Below are positions 1-5,591 of a DNA stretch of 6,989 bases, piece after piece. Below the pieces are notes generated by a model. It had not been told where the DNA came from. It was given only the letters and a program-made list of their open reading frames with translations, and did not search any database. The stretch spans positions 1-6,989 of the forward strand of contig NZ_DASYHS010000177.1 of the NCBI RefSeq assembly GCF_035998295.1, in the 5' to 3' direction. Source of the DNA: DASYHS01 sp035998295. Lineage in GTDB: Bacteria; Pseudomonadota; Alphaproteobacteria; Azospirillales; Azospirillaceae. Position numbers and translations under genes: made by a program. Each line of letters opens with the position of its first letter. Within the stretch, counting starts at the first letter, position 1.

Positions 1-1049
1 ATCTCCTCCGCCGAGCGGGTCGGCGCGTCGAGGCGGCGGCTGCGGGTGATCTGCTGGAAGTCGGCCGTCTTCAGCTTGAGCACCACCGACTGGCCCGCGA
101 CGCCGGAGGCGAGGGCGCGCCGGGCCACCGTCTCGCATAGCGGCCACAGGCGGGCGCGCAGCTCGTCGGGGGCGCCGACGTCGGTGGCGAAGGTGGTTTC
201 CGCCGACACGCTCTTGACCTGTTCGTCCGGCTCGACCTTCCGGTCGTCCTGGCCGCGCGCGAAACGGTGCAGCCGGCGGCCCATCGCGCCGAAGCGGCCG
301 ACCAGCCAGTGTTCCTCGTGATCGCGGATCTGCCCGATGGTCAGTATGCCCTCGGCGTAGAGCTTCTTCTCCAGCGCCTTGCCGACGCCCCAGATCAGGC
401 CGACCGGTTTGCCGGCGAGGAAGTCCTGCGCCTCGGCCCGTCCGATCGCCTTGAAGCCGCGGGGCTTGTCGAGGTCGGAGGCGACCTTGGCCAGGAACTT
501 GTTGTAGCTGAGGCCGACCGAGGCCGTGATGCCCAGCTCGGTCTCCAGGCGTCGCACGAGCCGGACCAGGCTGCGGGCCGGGCTGCCGCCGTGGCGCTTC
601 TCCGTCCCGGTCAGGTCCAGGAACGCCTCGTCGATGGACAGCGGCTCCACCAGCGGCGTGAGCTCGAGCATCACTTTGCGGACCTGGTGCCCGACTTCCG
701 AATACTTGCGCATGTTCGGCCGGATCACGACCGCGTCGGGGCACAGCTCCAGCGCCCTGAACATCGGCATCGCCGACCGCACGCCGTAGAGCCGGGCCAC
801 GTAGCAGCAGGCGGCGACGACGCCGCGGTGCCCGCCGCCGACGATCACCGGCCGGTCGGCCAGCGCCGGATCGTCCCGCTTCTCGACGCTGGCGTAGAAG
901 GCGTCGCAGTCCAGATGCGCGATCGACAGCCGGTGGAGTTCCGGATGGCGGACGATGCGCCGGCTGCCGCAGGCCGGGCAGCGCGAAGCCGACGACGCCG
1001 GGGACGCGCAGTCCCGGCAGAGCCCGTTCGCCTGTCCCAACTCCGCCAC
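1..1049 (-). CDS. dinB: DNA polymerase IV (Y-family), C-terminus beyond window
   Basis: Error-prone translesion DNA polymerase of the Y family; it extends primers past damaged bases in the cytoplasm. About 349 residues are visible and the C-terminal part of the little finger is missing. Seen: a zinc-ribbon-like CRDC...CPAC at residues 11-27, then the first catalytic motif HLDCDAFYASVEKR (acidic D47 and D49, Tyr52 at the steric-gate position), the second motif LSIDEAFLDLT (D140, E141), and SVGLSYNKFLAKVASDLDKP at about 177-196. A helix-hairpin-helix-like stretch (LIWGVGKALEKKL) and the start of the little finger follow. The start is GTG at 1049-1047: the frame is closed by an upstream TAG, no ATG lies before the ribbon, and GGAAGGAAGG sits about 6 bases upstream. 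The N-terminal ribbon is, from memory, typical of alphaproteobacterial DinB and absent from E. coli DinB. The gene is divergent from divK. No GTTC-N7-GTTC LexA box was seen. The family call is very secure. Confidence 0.96.
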   Translation of the reverse strand, partial: MAELGQANGLCRDCASPASSASRCPACGSRRIVRHPELHRLSIAHLDCDAFYASVEKRDDPALADRPVIVGGGHRGVVAACCYVARLYGVRSAMPMFRALELCPDAVVIRPNMRKYSEVGHQVRKVMLELTPLVEPLSIDEAFLDLTGTEKRHGGSPARSLVRLVRRLETELGITASVGLSYNKFLAKVASDLDKPRGFKAIGRAEAQDFLAGKPVGLIWGVGKALEKKLYAEGILTIGQIRDHEEHWLVGRFGAMGRRLHRFARGQDDRKVEPDEQVKSVSAETTFATDVGAPDELRARLWPLCETVARRALASGVAGQSVVLKLKTADFQQITRSRRLDAPTRSAEE

Positions 1050-1062
1050 CGCCGGCCTTCCT
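1050..1062 (-). promoter_or_regulatory. Shine-Dalgarno site deciding the GTG start of dinB
   Basis: Read on the minus strand, a purine-rich GGAAGGAAGG run ends about 6 bases before the GTG at 1049. It is the best ribosome-binding sequence near the beginning of the open frame, and this supports GTG over the TTG three codons further in. Confidence 0.6.
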
Positions 1063-1093
1063 TCCAGGCGCGCATGAACGCCTGCATCCGCGT

Positions 1094-1126
1094 ACTATAT
1101 GTGGTCGGCGGAGCCCTTGCCATGCG
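1094..1126 (-). promoter_or_regulatory. Possible dinB promoter
   Basis: On the minus strand TATAGT (1099-1094) matches five of six bases of the sigma70 -10 consensus and stands out in GC-rich DNA. The best -35 match is ATGGCA, 18 bases upstream, with only four of six bases. Transcription would start near 1087, giving a leader of about 38 bases before the GTG. The -10 is reasonable and the -35 weak, so this is an inference. Confidence 0.4.
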
Positions 1127-1171
1127 ATCCTGCCGATGGAGGTTCCGGCCGGGAGGAGCGATGACGTAAAG

Positions 1172-1216
1172 TTGATGGGAAGCGGTAACGCCAATTTAAC
1201 CTTCGGCGCCTAGAAC
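1172..1216 (+). promoter_or_regulatory. Possible divK promoter region
   Basis: Two readings are possible. TTGATG (1172-1177) with a 17-base spacer to TTTAAC (1195-1200) has four of six matches in each element and would place the CtrA box across the spacer and -10, which suggests repression. Alternatively TAGAAC (1211-1216, four of six) is the -10 and the CtrA box covers the -35 zone, the arrangement of CtrA-activated promoters in Caulobacter. The sequence alone cannot choose between them. Confidence 0.35.
1185..1199 (+). promoter_or_regulatory. Candidate CtrA-binding site upstream of divK
   Basis: The sequence reads GTAA-N7-TTAA, matching seven of eight bases of the alphaproteobacterial CtrA consensus TTAA-N7-TTAA. 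The right half continues as TTAACCTT, close to the extended half-site TTAACCAT. TTAA is rare in DNA this GC-rich, and the site lies just where a divK promoter is expected. In Caulobacter divK transcription depends on CtrA, so this placement is biologically sensible. Binding itself is inferred. Confidence 0.5.
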
Positions 1217-1265
1217 GGGCCTTGGAAGCCGTAATCCGCCAAGGTGTCGATGAACGGGCGCGAGC

Positions 1266-1290
1266 GCCGGACCGGATGCTCCGGACCGGC
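1266..1290. repeat. 25-base near-palindrome in the divK leader
   Basis: Two 5-bp arms on each side (GCCGG, then CCGGA after one A; TCCGG, then CCGGC after one A) are symmetric around a TGC centre, with a single A/A mismatch. The same bases form a direct repeat of CCGGACCGG (1267-1275 and 1281-1289). As RNA it would be a 10-bp hairpin ending 25 bases before the ATG at 1316. No T-run follows, so it is not a standard terminator. It could be a leader structure or a protein operator. Confidence 0.45.
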
Positions 1291-1315
1291 CGAATGGGGT
1301 GTAGGGAGAGGGGTG

Positions 1316-1729
1316 ATGTCCGCCGACACACAGGTAGAGGCCTCTGCACTCGGCGGGGAGCCTGGCGTGAAGCGTGTTCTGATCGTGGAGGACAACGATC
1401 TGAACATGAAGCTCTTCCATGATCTCCTGGAGGCGCACGGCTACGCGACGTTGCAGACCAAAGACGGCATGGAAGCGCTGCGCATCGCGCGCCAGCACCG
1501 GCCCGACCTGATCCTGATGGATATCCAGTTGCCCGAGGTCTCCGGCCTCGAGGTGACGAAATGGATCAAGGAAGACGACGAACTGAAGTCCATCCCGGTC
1601 ATCGCGGTGACCGCCTTCGCGATGAAGGGGGACGAGGAGAAGATCCGCGACGGCGGGTGCGAGGACTACATTGCCAAGCCGATCTCGGTGGCCAAGTTCC
1701 TCGAAACCGTTCAGCGTTTCCTGAGCTGA
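1316..1729 (+). CDS. divK: Cell-cycle response regulator DivK (single REC domain)
   Basis: Single-domain receiver protein. In Caulobacter, DivK is phosphorylated by polar kinases (DivJ, PleC) and lowers CtrA activity through the DivL-CckA pathway, helping set asymmetric division. Seen, numbered from ATG 1316: the acidic pair E25/D26 in VLIVEDND, phosphoacceptor D69 in LILMDIQLP, T99 in AVTAFAM and K121 in AKPIS. The family-specific stretches NMKLFHDLLEAHGY and AFAMKGDEEKIRDGGCE are nearly unchanged from Caulobacter DivK as I recall it. There is no output domain. Two starts are possible. ATG 1316 has GGAG 7 bases upstream and gives 137 residues. GTG 1367 has GGGGAG 6 bases upstream and gives 120 residues, the usual family length with MKRVLIVEDN at the N-terminus. 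The longer form is listed; the extra 17 codons have unusually many A/T third bases, so the GTG may be the true start. It lies 38 bp upstream of pleD and is probably co-transcribed with it. Confidence 0.95.
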   Translation: MSADTQVEASALGGEPGVKRVLIVEDNDLNMKLFHDLLEAHGYATLQTKDGMEALRIARQHRPDLILMDIQLPEVSGLEVTKWIKEDDELKSIPVIAVTAFAMKGDEEKIRDGGCEDYIAKPISVAKFLETVQRFLS

Positions 1730-1730
1730 C

Positions 1731-1751
1731 GCGGCTCCGGGTCGGAGCCGC
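1731..1751 (+). other. Perfect hairpin between divK and pleD
   Basis: GCGGCTCCG (1731-1739) and CGGAGCCGC (1743-1751) are exact inverted complements around the loop GGT. The 9-bp GC-rich stem begins one base after the divK TGA and ends 16 bases before the pleD ATG. There is no T-run after it, so a complete Rho-independent stop is unlikely. It could be a 3' stability element for divK, an RNase processing site, or a partial attenuator that lowers pleD expression relative to divK. Confidence 0.55.
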
Positions 1752-1767
1752 CTGAGATCGAGGGGCC

Positions 1768-3183
1768 ATGTCGGCACGTGTCCTGGTAGTTGACGACGTC
1801 CTGCCCAACGTGAAGCTGCTGGCGGCCAAGCTGACCCGCGAGTACTTCGACGTCATCACGGCGTACAACGGCCCGGACGCCCTCGAACGCGTGCGGGCCG
1901 AGGCCCCGGACATCGTGCTCCTGGACGTCATGATGCCGGGCATGGACGGCTTCCAGGTCTGCGAGCAGATCCGCTCGGACCCGGCGACGATGCACATCCC
2001 GGTGGTGATGATCACCGCGCTTTCCGACGCCGCCGACAGGGTGCGGGGCCTCGAGGCGGGCGCCGACGACTTCCTGACCAAGCCGGTCAACGACATCGCC
2101 CTGTTCGCGCGGGTGCGCTCGCTCGTCCGCCTGAAGATGATGATGGACGAGTGGCGGCTGCGCGAGACGACCTCCGGGCAGTTCGGCATCCTCTCCGCCG
2201 GGCCGTCCGTAAGGGACGAGACGGCGCAGGGCGCGCGGGTGCTGGCGGTCGAGGACAGCGCCATCGACCTCGAGAAGGTCGCCGAGACGCTGCGCCGCGA
2301 CGACGACGCGACCACGGCGGCCGCATCCTGCGCGCATGCCCTCGACCTCGCCCTGTCGGAGGATTTCGACCTGATCGTCGTCAGCCTGACGCTGATGAAC
2401 GAGGACGGCCTGCGCCTGTGCTCGCAGCTCCGCAGCCACGAGAGGACGCGCCAGACCCCGGTCCTGCTGATCGCCGACGAGGGCGACATGGGCCGGATCG
2501 CCAAGGGGCTGGAACTGGGCGCCAACGACTACCTGCTGAAGCCGATCGACCGCAACGAGCTGCTCGCCCGCGTCCGCACCCAGGTCCGCCGCAGGCGCTA
2601 TCACGAGCGGCTGCGGAACAACTACGAGCAGAGCCTGTCGATGGCGCTGACCGACAGCCTCACGGGCGTGTTCAACCGGCGCTACGTCAACGCCCACCTG
2701 CCGAGGCTGCTGGAGCGGTCCGGCGAGACGCACAAGCCGGTCGCCTGCCTGTTGTTCGACATCGACCGCTTCAAGCTGGTGAACGACACCTACGGCCACG
2801 CGGTCGGCGACGAGGTCCTGAAGGAGATCGCGGCCAGGACCAACCGCAACCTGCGCAACTTCGACCTCGTCGCCCGGCTCGGCGGCGAGGAGTTCGTCGT
2901 CGTGATGCCCGACACCGACCGCGACGCGGCCGTCGCCGTGGCCGAGCGGCTGCGCCGGCGCATCTGCGACGAGTCCTTCGTCGTCTCCGCCCCGGTCGGT
3001 CAGATCGCGGTCACGATCAGCATCGGCGTCGCGGTGACGGATCATCTCGGAGAGACCGCCGACATGCTGATGAAGCGGTCGGACGACGCGCTGTACGAGG
3101 CGAAGAGGGCGGGGCGGAACCGGACGGTCGTCATCGGCCGCGAGGGAGCCGTGGAAGTCGGGCCGGACGAGATCGGCGCCTGA
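1768..3183 (+). CDS. pleD: Diguanylate cyclase response regulator PleD (REC-REC-GGDEF)
   Basis: Makes cyclic di-GMP from two GTP after phosphorylation-driven dimerisation; in Caulobacter it acts at the differentiating pole in flagellum loss and stalk formation. The 471 residues compare with about 454 in Caulobacter. REC1 (about 4-120) has the acidic pair D9/D10, phosphoacceptor D53 in LLDVMMPGMDG, T83 and K105. REC2 (about 156-272) keeps the fold signature, but Ser206 replaces the phosphoacceptor Asp, so it is presumably a dimerisation adaptor, as in Caulobacter PleD. GGDEF domain (about 290-460): LTDSLTGVFNRR, FDIDRFKLVNDTYGH, active-site GGEEF at 372-376, and a product-inhibition I-site R363-N-F-D366 five residues before it, so it looks active and feedback-inhibited. 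The ATG is preceded by GAGG 4 bases upstream. It is the second gene of the divK-pleD unit. Its 3' end faces the pirin gene across 13 bp. Identification is very secure. Confidence 0.97.
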   Translation: MSARVLVVDDVLPNVKLLAAKLTREYFDVITAYNGPDALERVRAEAPDIVLLDVMMPGMDGFQVCEQIRSDPATMHIPVVMITALSDAADRVRGLEAGADDFLTKPVNDIALFARVRSLVRLKMMMDEWRLRETTSGQFGILSAGPSVRDETAQGARVLAVEDSAIDLEKVAETLRRDDDATTAAASCAHALDLALSEDFDLIVVSLTLMNEDGLRLCSQLRSHERTRQTPVLLIADEGDMGRIAKGLELGANDYLLKPIDRNELLARVRTQVRRRRYHERLRNNYEQSLSMALTDSLTGVFNRRYVNAHLPRLLERSGETHKPVACLLFDIDRFKLVNDTYGHAVGDEVLKEIAARTNRNLRNFDLVARLGGEEFVVVMPDTDRDAAVAVAERLRRRICDESFVVSAPVGQIAVTISIGVAVTDHLGETADMLMKRSDDALYEAKRAGRNRTVVIGREGAVEVGPDEIGA

Positions 3184-3196
3184 TGCGGGTACCCGT

Positions 3197-4123
3197 CTAA
3201 GGATAGGTGACCGGCGGCGGAGCCTGCGGCTCGCCGGGCGGCGGGCCGGGCAGGGGTATGAACTCCGTTTCGCCGGGCACCGGAGGGAAGCGGCCGGCGA
3301 GCCAGTCGGCCTTGGCCTGCTCGATCCGCTCCTTCGAGCTCGATACGAAGTTCCACCAGATATGCCGCGGCCCGTCCATCGGCTCGCCGCCGAGGAGGAG
3401 CAGGCGGGCCGGCGTGCGCGCCGCGGCGACGATCGCGTCGCCCGGCCGCAGGACCAGCAGCCGCCCGGCCTCGAAAGAGTCTCCGGCGATCTCGACCGTT
3501 CCTTCGACGACGTAGATCGCCCGTTCCTCGTGGTCGGCCGGCAGTTCCAGGCGGGCGCCGGCCTCCAGCAGCGCGTCGGCATAGAAGAGGTCGGAGAGCG
3601 TGGCCGCCGGCGAGCGTGCGCCGAAGAGCGCGCCCGCGATCACGCGTACCCGCTTTCCCTCGCCCTCGACGACCGGAAGGCGGTCGGCCGCATGATGGGC
3701 GAAGGCGGGATCGGTCTCCTCGCGCCCGGCCGGCAGCGCGACCCAGGCCTGGGCGCCGTAGACCGTGTGGTCGGCGGCGCGCATCTCCGGCGCGGTGCGC
3801 TCGGAGTGGACGATGCCCCGCCCGGCCGTCATCCAGTTCAGCTCCCCGGGCCGGATCGGCTGGACTTCGCCCAGGCTGTCGCGGTGCAGGATCTCCCCGT
3901 CGAACAGGTAGGTGACGGTCGCGAGCCCGATATGCGGATGCGGGCGCACGTCCAGCCCCTGCCCGGCGCGCAGCATGGCCGGCCCCATCTGGTCGAGGAA
4001 GACGAAGGGGCCGACCATGCGCCGCCGCACGGACGGCAGGGCGCGCCTGACCTCGAAGCCGCCGATGTCGCTGGTGCGGCCCACGACGACCGTTTCCACC
4101 GCTGGCGAGGGGGGCTGGCTCAT
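3197..4123 (-). CDS. Pirin family protein (bicupin)
   Basis: Iron-binding bicupin of the pirin family, 308 residues. Family members include quercetin-dioxygenase-like enzymes and redox-sensing regulators; the substrate here cannot be read from sequence. Seen: the N-terminal cupin with GPFVFLDQMGP (38-48), RPHPHIGLATVTYLFDG (60-76) and GRGIVHSE (101-108), giving the expected metal ligands H62, H64, H106 and E108. A second cupin-like half (about 185-250) contains ERAIYVVEGTVEI and RLLVLRPGDAIV. A C-terminal segment with IWWNFVSSSKERIEQAKADW (about 258-277) is typical of long pirins. The tail is proline-rich. The ATG (4123-4121) overlaps the TGA of the upstream OsmC-like gene as ATGA, and AGGAG lies 5 bases upstream within that gene, so the two are probably translationally coupled. 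No terminator was seen before pleD's convergent end. Confidence 0.93.
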   Translation of the reverse strand: MSQPPSPAVETVVVGRTSDIGGFEVRRALPSVRRRMVGPFVFLDQMGPAMLRAGQGLDVRPHPHIGLATVTYLFDGEILHRDSLGEVQPIRPGELNWMTAGRGIVHSERTAPEMRAADHTVYGAQAWVALPAGREETDPAFAHHAADRLPVVEGEGKRVRVIAGALFGARSPAATLSDLFYADALLEAGARLELPADHEERAIYVVEGTVEIAGDSFEAGRLLVLRPGDAIVAAARTPARLLLLGGEPMDGPRHIWWNFVSSSKERIEQAKADWLAGRFPPVPGETEFIPLPGPPPGEPQAPPPVTYP

Positions 4124-4548
4124 GACGGCTCCTGTCCTTCGGTGGAGGTGAGGCGGGTCGTGATGGTCATGGCGGGCCAGAGCGTGCGGGTCACCGGCGT
4201 CCGGTCGCAGATCTCGAGAAGGCGGGCGCGCTGGTCGTCGGAGAGGGCGTGGCCGACCCGGACCTCGCGCTCGACGCGCTCGTTCTCCTCGTCCTTGAAG
4301 AAGGCCAGGTCCAGGTGGAGCGCACCCAACTCCCAGCCCTTGCGCTCGGCATACATGCGCAGCGTGATCGCGGTGCAGGCGCCGAGCGAGGCCAGGAGCA
4401 GCTCGTAGGGTGCGGGTCCGGCGTCGTTGCCGCCGTGCGACGCCGGCTCGTCCGCCCGCAGCTCGTGCTGGCGGGCCTGGACCCGCTGCGTGTAGCCGTC
4501 GAGACCGTCCAGGCCGATCCGCGCGATCGGCTTCATCCTGACTGCCAT
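4120..4548 (-). CDS. OsmC/Ohr-family protein, probable thiol peroxidase
   Basis: Small OsmC-family protein, 142 residues, probably a cytoplasmic thiol-dependent reducer of organic hydroperoxides. Seen: the family core PYELLLASLGACTAITLRMYAERKGW (47-72), with Cys58 at the peroxidatic position and Glu49 near the active site; Cys114 in LLEICDRTPVTRTL is at the usual resolving-cysteine position. It resembles the YhfA-like OsmC subgroup more than classical Ohr. The start is ATG 4548: AGGAGG lies 8 bases upstream, while an ATG 23 codons earlier (4617) would add a low-complexity N-terminus and has no comparable site. It follows the YhhW-type pirin by 89 bp and overlaps the next pirin by 4 bases. A 7-bp GC hairpin (4578-4595) lies between the previous stop and this ribosome site without a T-run. 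The precise substrate is unknown. Confidence 0.9.
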   Translation of the reverse strand: MAVRMKPIARIGLDGLDGYTQRVQARQHELRADEPASHGGNDAGPAPYELLLASLGACTAITLRMYAERKGWELGALHLDLAFFKDEENERVEREVRVGHALSDDQRARLLEICDRTPVTRTLWPAMTITTRLTSTEGQEPS

Positions 4549-4563
4549 GCGAACGTCCTCCTC
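4549..4563 (-). promoter_or_regulatory. Strong Shine-Dalgarno site fixing the OsmC-like start
   Basis: On the minus strand AGGAGGA lies 7 bases before the ATG at 4548. It is the strongest ribosome-binding match in the window and argues for the 142-residue protein rather than the 165-residue reading that begins at 4617. Confidence 0.7.
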
Positions 4564-4637
4564 TTGCCGGCTCCTGCCCGGCGGGGAGCCGCCGGCCGTC
4601 GCGCCAGGTGGAACCATAGCACCCCGGCCGGCGTCCG

Positions 4638-5339
4638 CTATCGGGCCAGATCGAAGACCAGCACCTCGCTCGCGCTCCGGCTCGCGAGGGTCAGGGCCGT
4701 CTCGTCGAGCACCGCCGCGCCGTCGCCGGCTTGGAGGGCGGTGTCGTTGACGGCGACCTCGCCGCGGACGACCTGCACCCAGGCGGCCCGGCCCGGCCGC
4801 AGCGGCAAGGTGGCCGTGCCGTCGGCGTCCAGGACGGACGAGTACAGGTCCAGATCCTGGTGGACGACGAGACTGCCGTCGCGGCCGTCGCGGGACGCGA
4901 CCAGCCGCATGCGGCCCTGCCGGTCCTCGACCGGGAACGTCTTCTGCTCGTAGCCCGGCGGCAGGCCCTGGCGCTCCGGGACGATCCAGATCTGCAGGAA
5001 ATGGACCGGCTCCGTCGGCGAGTGGTTGAACTCGCTATGCGCAATGCCGGTGCCCGCACTCATGCGCTGCAGGTCGCCAGGACGGATCACCGAGCCGGTG
5101 CCGAGGCTGTCCCGGTGCTCGAGCGCGCCCTCCAGCACGTAGGAGACGATCTCCATGTCCCGGTGCGGGTGCGTGTCGAAGCCGGCGCCCGGCGCGACCC
5201 GGTCCTCGTTGATGACGCGCAGCGCGCCGAAGCCCATGTGGTGCGGATCGTAGTACTGGCCGAACGAGAAGCTGTGGCGGCTGTCGAGCCAGCCGAAATC
5301 GGCCTTGCCGCGCTCTCCGGCGGGACGGACGATGATCAT
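4638..5339 (-). CDS. YhhW-type pirin / quercetin 2,3-dioxygenase-like protein
   Basis: Bicupin pirin of the short YhhW class, 233 residues (E. coli YhhW is about 231). YhhW has quercetin 2,3-dioxygenase activity in vitro; the natural substrate is uncertain. Seen: the N-terminal signature GWLDSRHSFSFGQYYDP (16-32) and MGFGALRVINEDRV (35-48); metal ligands H57 and H59 in FDTHPHRDMEIVSYV, and H101 and E103 in GTGIAHSE, at the same numbering I recall for YhhW. FLQIWIVPERQGLPPGYEQK follows at about 118-137, and then a second, metal-free cupin half. The ATG at 5339 has AAGGAG 6 bases upstream. It is the first gene of the minus-strand pirin/OsmC/pirin group, and upstream lies an operator-like inverted repeat at 5451-5469. 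It is probably an orthologue of yhhW, but the symbol is left out because co-orthology with the other pirin is untested. Confidence 0.94.
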   Translation of the reverse strand: MIIVRPAGERGKADFGWLDSRHSFSFGQYYDPHHMGFGALRVINEDRVAPGAGFDTHPHRDMEIVSYVLEGALEHRDSLGTGSVIRPGDLQRMSAGTGIAHSEFNHSPTEPVHFLQIWIVPERQGLPPGYEQKTFPVEDRQGRMRLVASRDGRDGSLVVHQDLDLYSSVLDADGTATLPLRPGRAAWVQVVRGEVAVNDTALQAGDGAAVLDETALTLASRSASEVLVFDLAR

Positions 5340-5450
5340 GGCGGTCTCCTTCGGCGCGGGCTCGCCGCCGGACTTTCCGGTGGTGGCCGCGCTCCCCCGT
5401 AAGATGATCGCCCGGGGGCCCGGCGTTAAGCCGGCGCCGGGAGAGAGGAC

Positions 5451-5469
5451 TGTTGCAGGGGCCGCAACA
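5451..5469. promoter_or_regulatory. Operator-like inverted repeat upstream of the pirin operon
   Basis: TGTTGC (5451-5456) and GCAACA (5464-5469) are exact inverted complements separated by 7 bases, about 110 bp upstream of the pirin start at 5339. The size and spacing suit a dimeric repressor or a LysR-type regulator. No clear promoter was found beside it; the best match downstream is TTAACG, a 17-base spacer and CATCTT, which is weak. A weak RNA hairpin or a chance repeat is also possible. Confidence 0.3.
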
Positions 5470-5488
5470 AGCGTCTGTCGATGCCCGG

Positions 5489-5528
5489 AAACGCAAAGAC
5501 CCCCGCGGCGTTCTTCACGCTGCGGGGG
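5489..5528 (-). terminator. Rho-independent terminator of rpmG
   Basis: On the minus strand an 11-position stem (5528-5518 with 5510-5500) begins with CCCCCGC and closes with GCGGGGG. It has one A/C mismatch and a 7-base loop, and is followed directly by the T-rich TCTTTGCGTTT (5499-5489). It starts 64 bases after the rpmG stop codon. On the plus strand no T-run follows, so it works in the rpmG direction only. Confidence 0.75.
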
Positions 5529-5591
5529 CCTCGACGTCCATTTCCGAGGCCGGCCCGAAGGCCGCCCCCGTCGTCCCGACCGGGCGGGAAG

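Noticed and set aside
267..1169. Long open frame of 300 codons on the plus strand opposite dinB
   Set aside because: It is Arg/Ala/Asp-rich without recognisable domains and lies antisense to a complete set of DinB motifs; such frames are expected in GC-rich genes.
1050..1200. Possible LexA box for dinB
   Set aside because: Several GTTC/GAAC/GTAC words occur, but none are paired at the 7-base spacing of the alphaproteobacterial SOS box.
1304..1313. GGGAGAGGGG as a second copy of the REP-like repeat
   Set aside because: Only the purine arm is present, with no matching inverted arm; it is better explained as the ribosome site of divK.
2151..3200. 349-codon frame on the plus strand inside pleD
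   Set aside because: A +1-type shadow of pleD with extreme Arg/Pro content. PleD's own frame is continuous with all domain motifs, so no frameshift is needed.
3216..3235. Hairpin GGC-GAGCC / GGCTC-GCC near the 3' end of the pirin gene as a pleD terminator
   Set aside because: The stem has a bulge and no T-run and lies inside coding sequence; hairpins like this are common in such GC-rich DNA.
1711..3582. Open frame of 623 codons on the minus strand opposite pleD
   Set aside because: It is the antisense reflection of pleD's GC-biased codons and carries no domain; it also runs into the pirin gene in another frame.
4578..4595. 7-bp GC hairpin between the YhhW-type pirin and the OsmC-like gene as a terminator
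   Set aside because: The stem is perfect, but no T-rich tract follows on either strand, and a short GC palindrome is easily reached by chance here.
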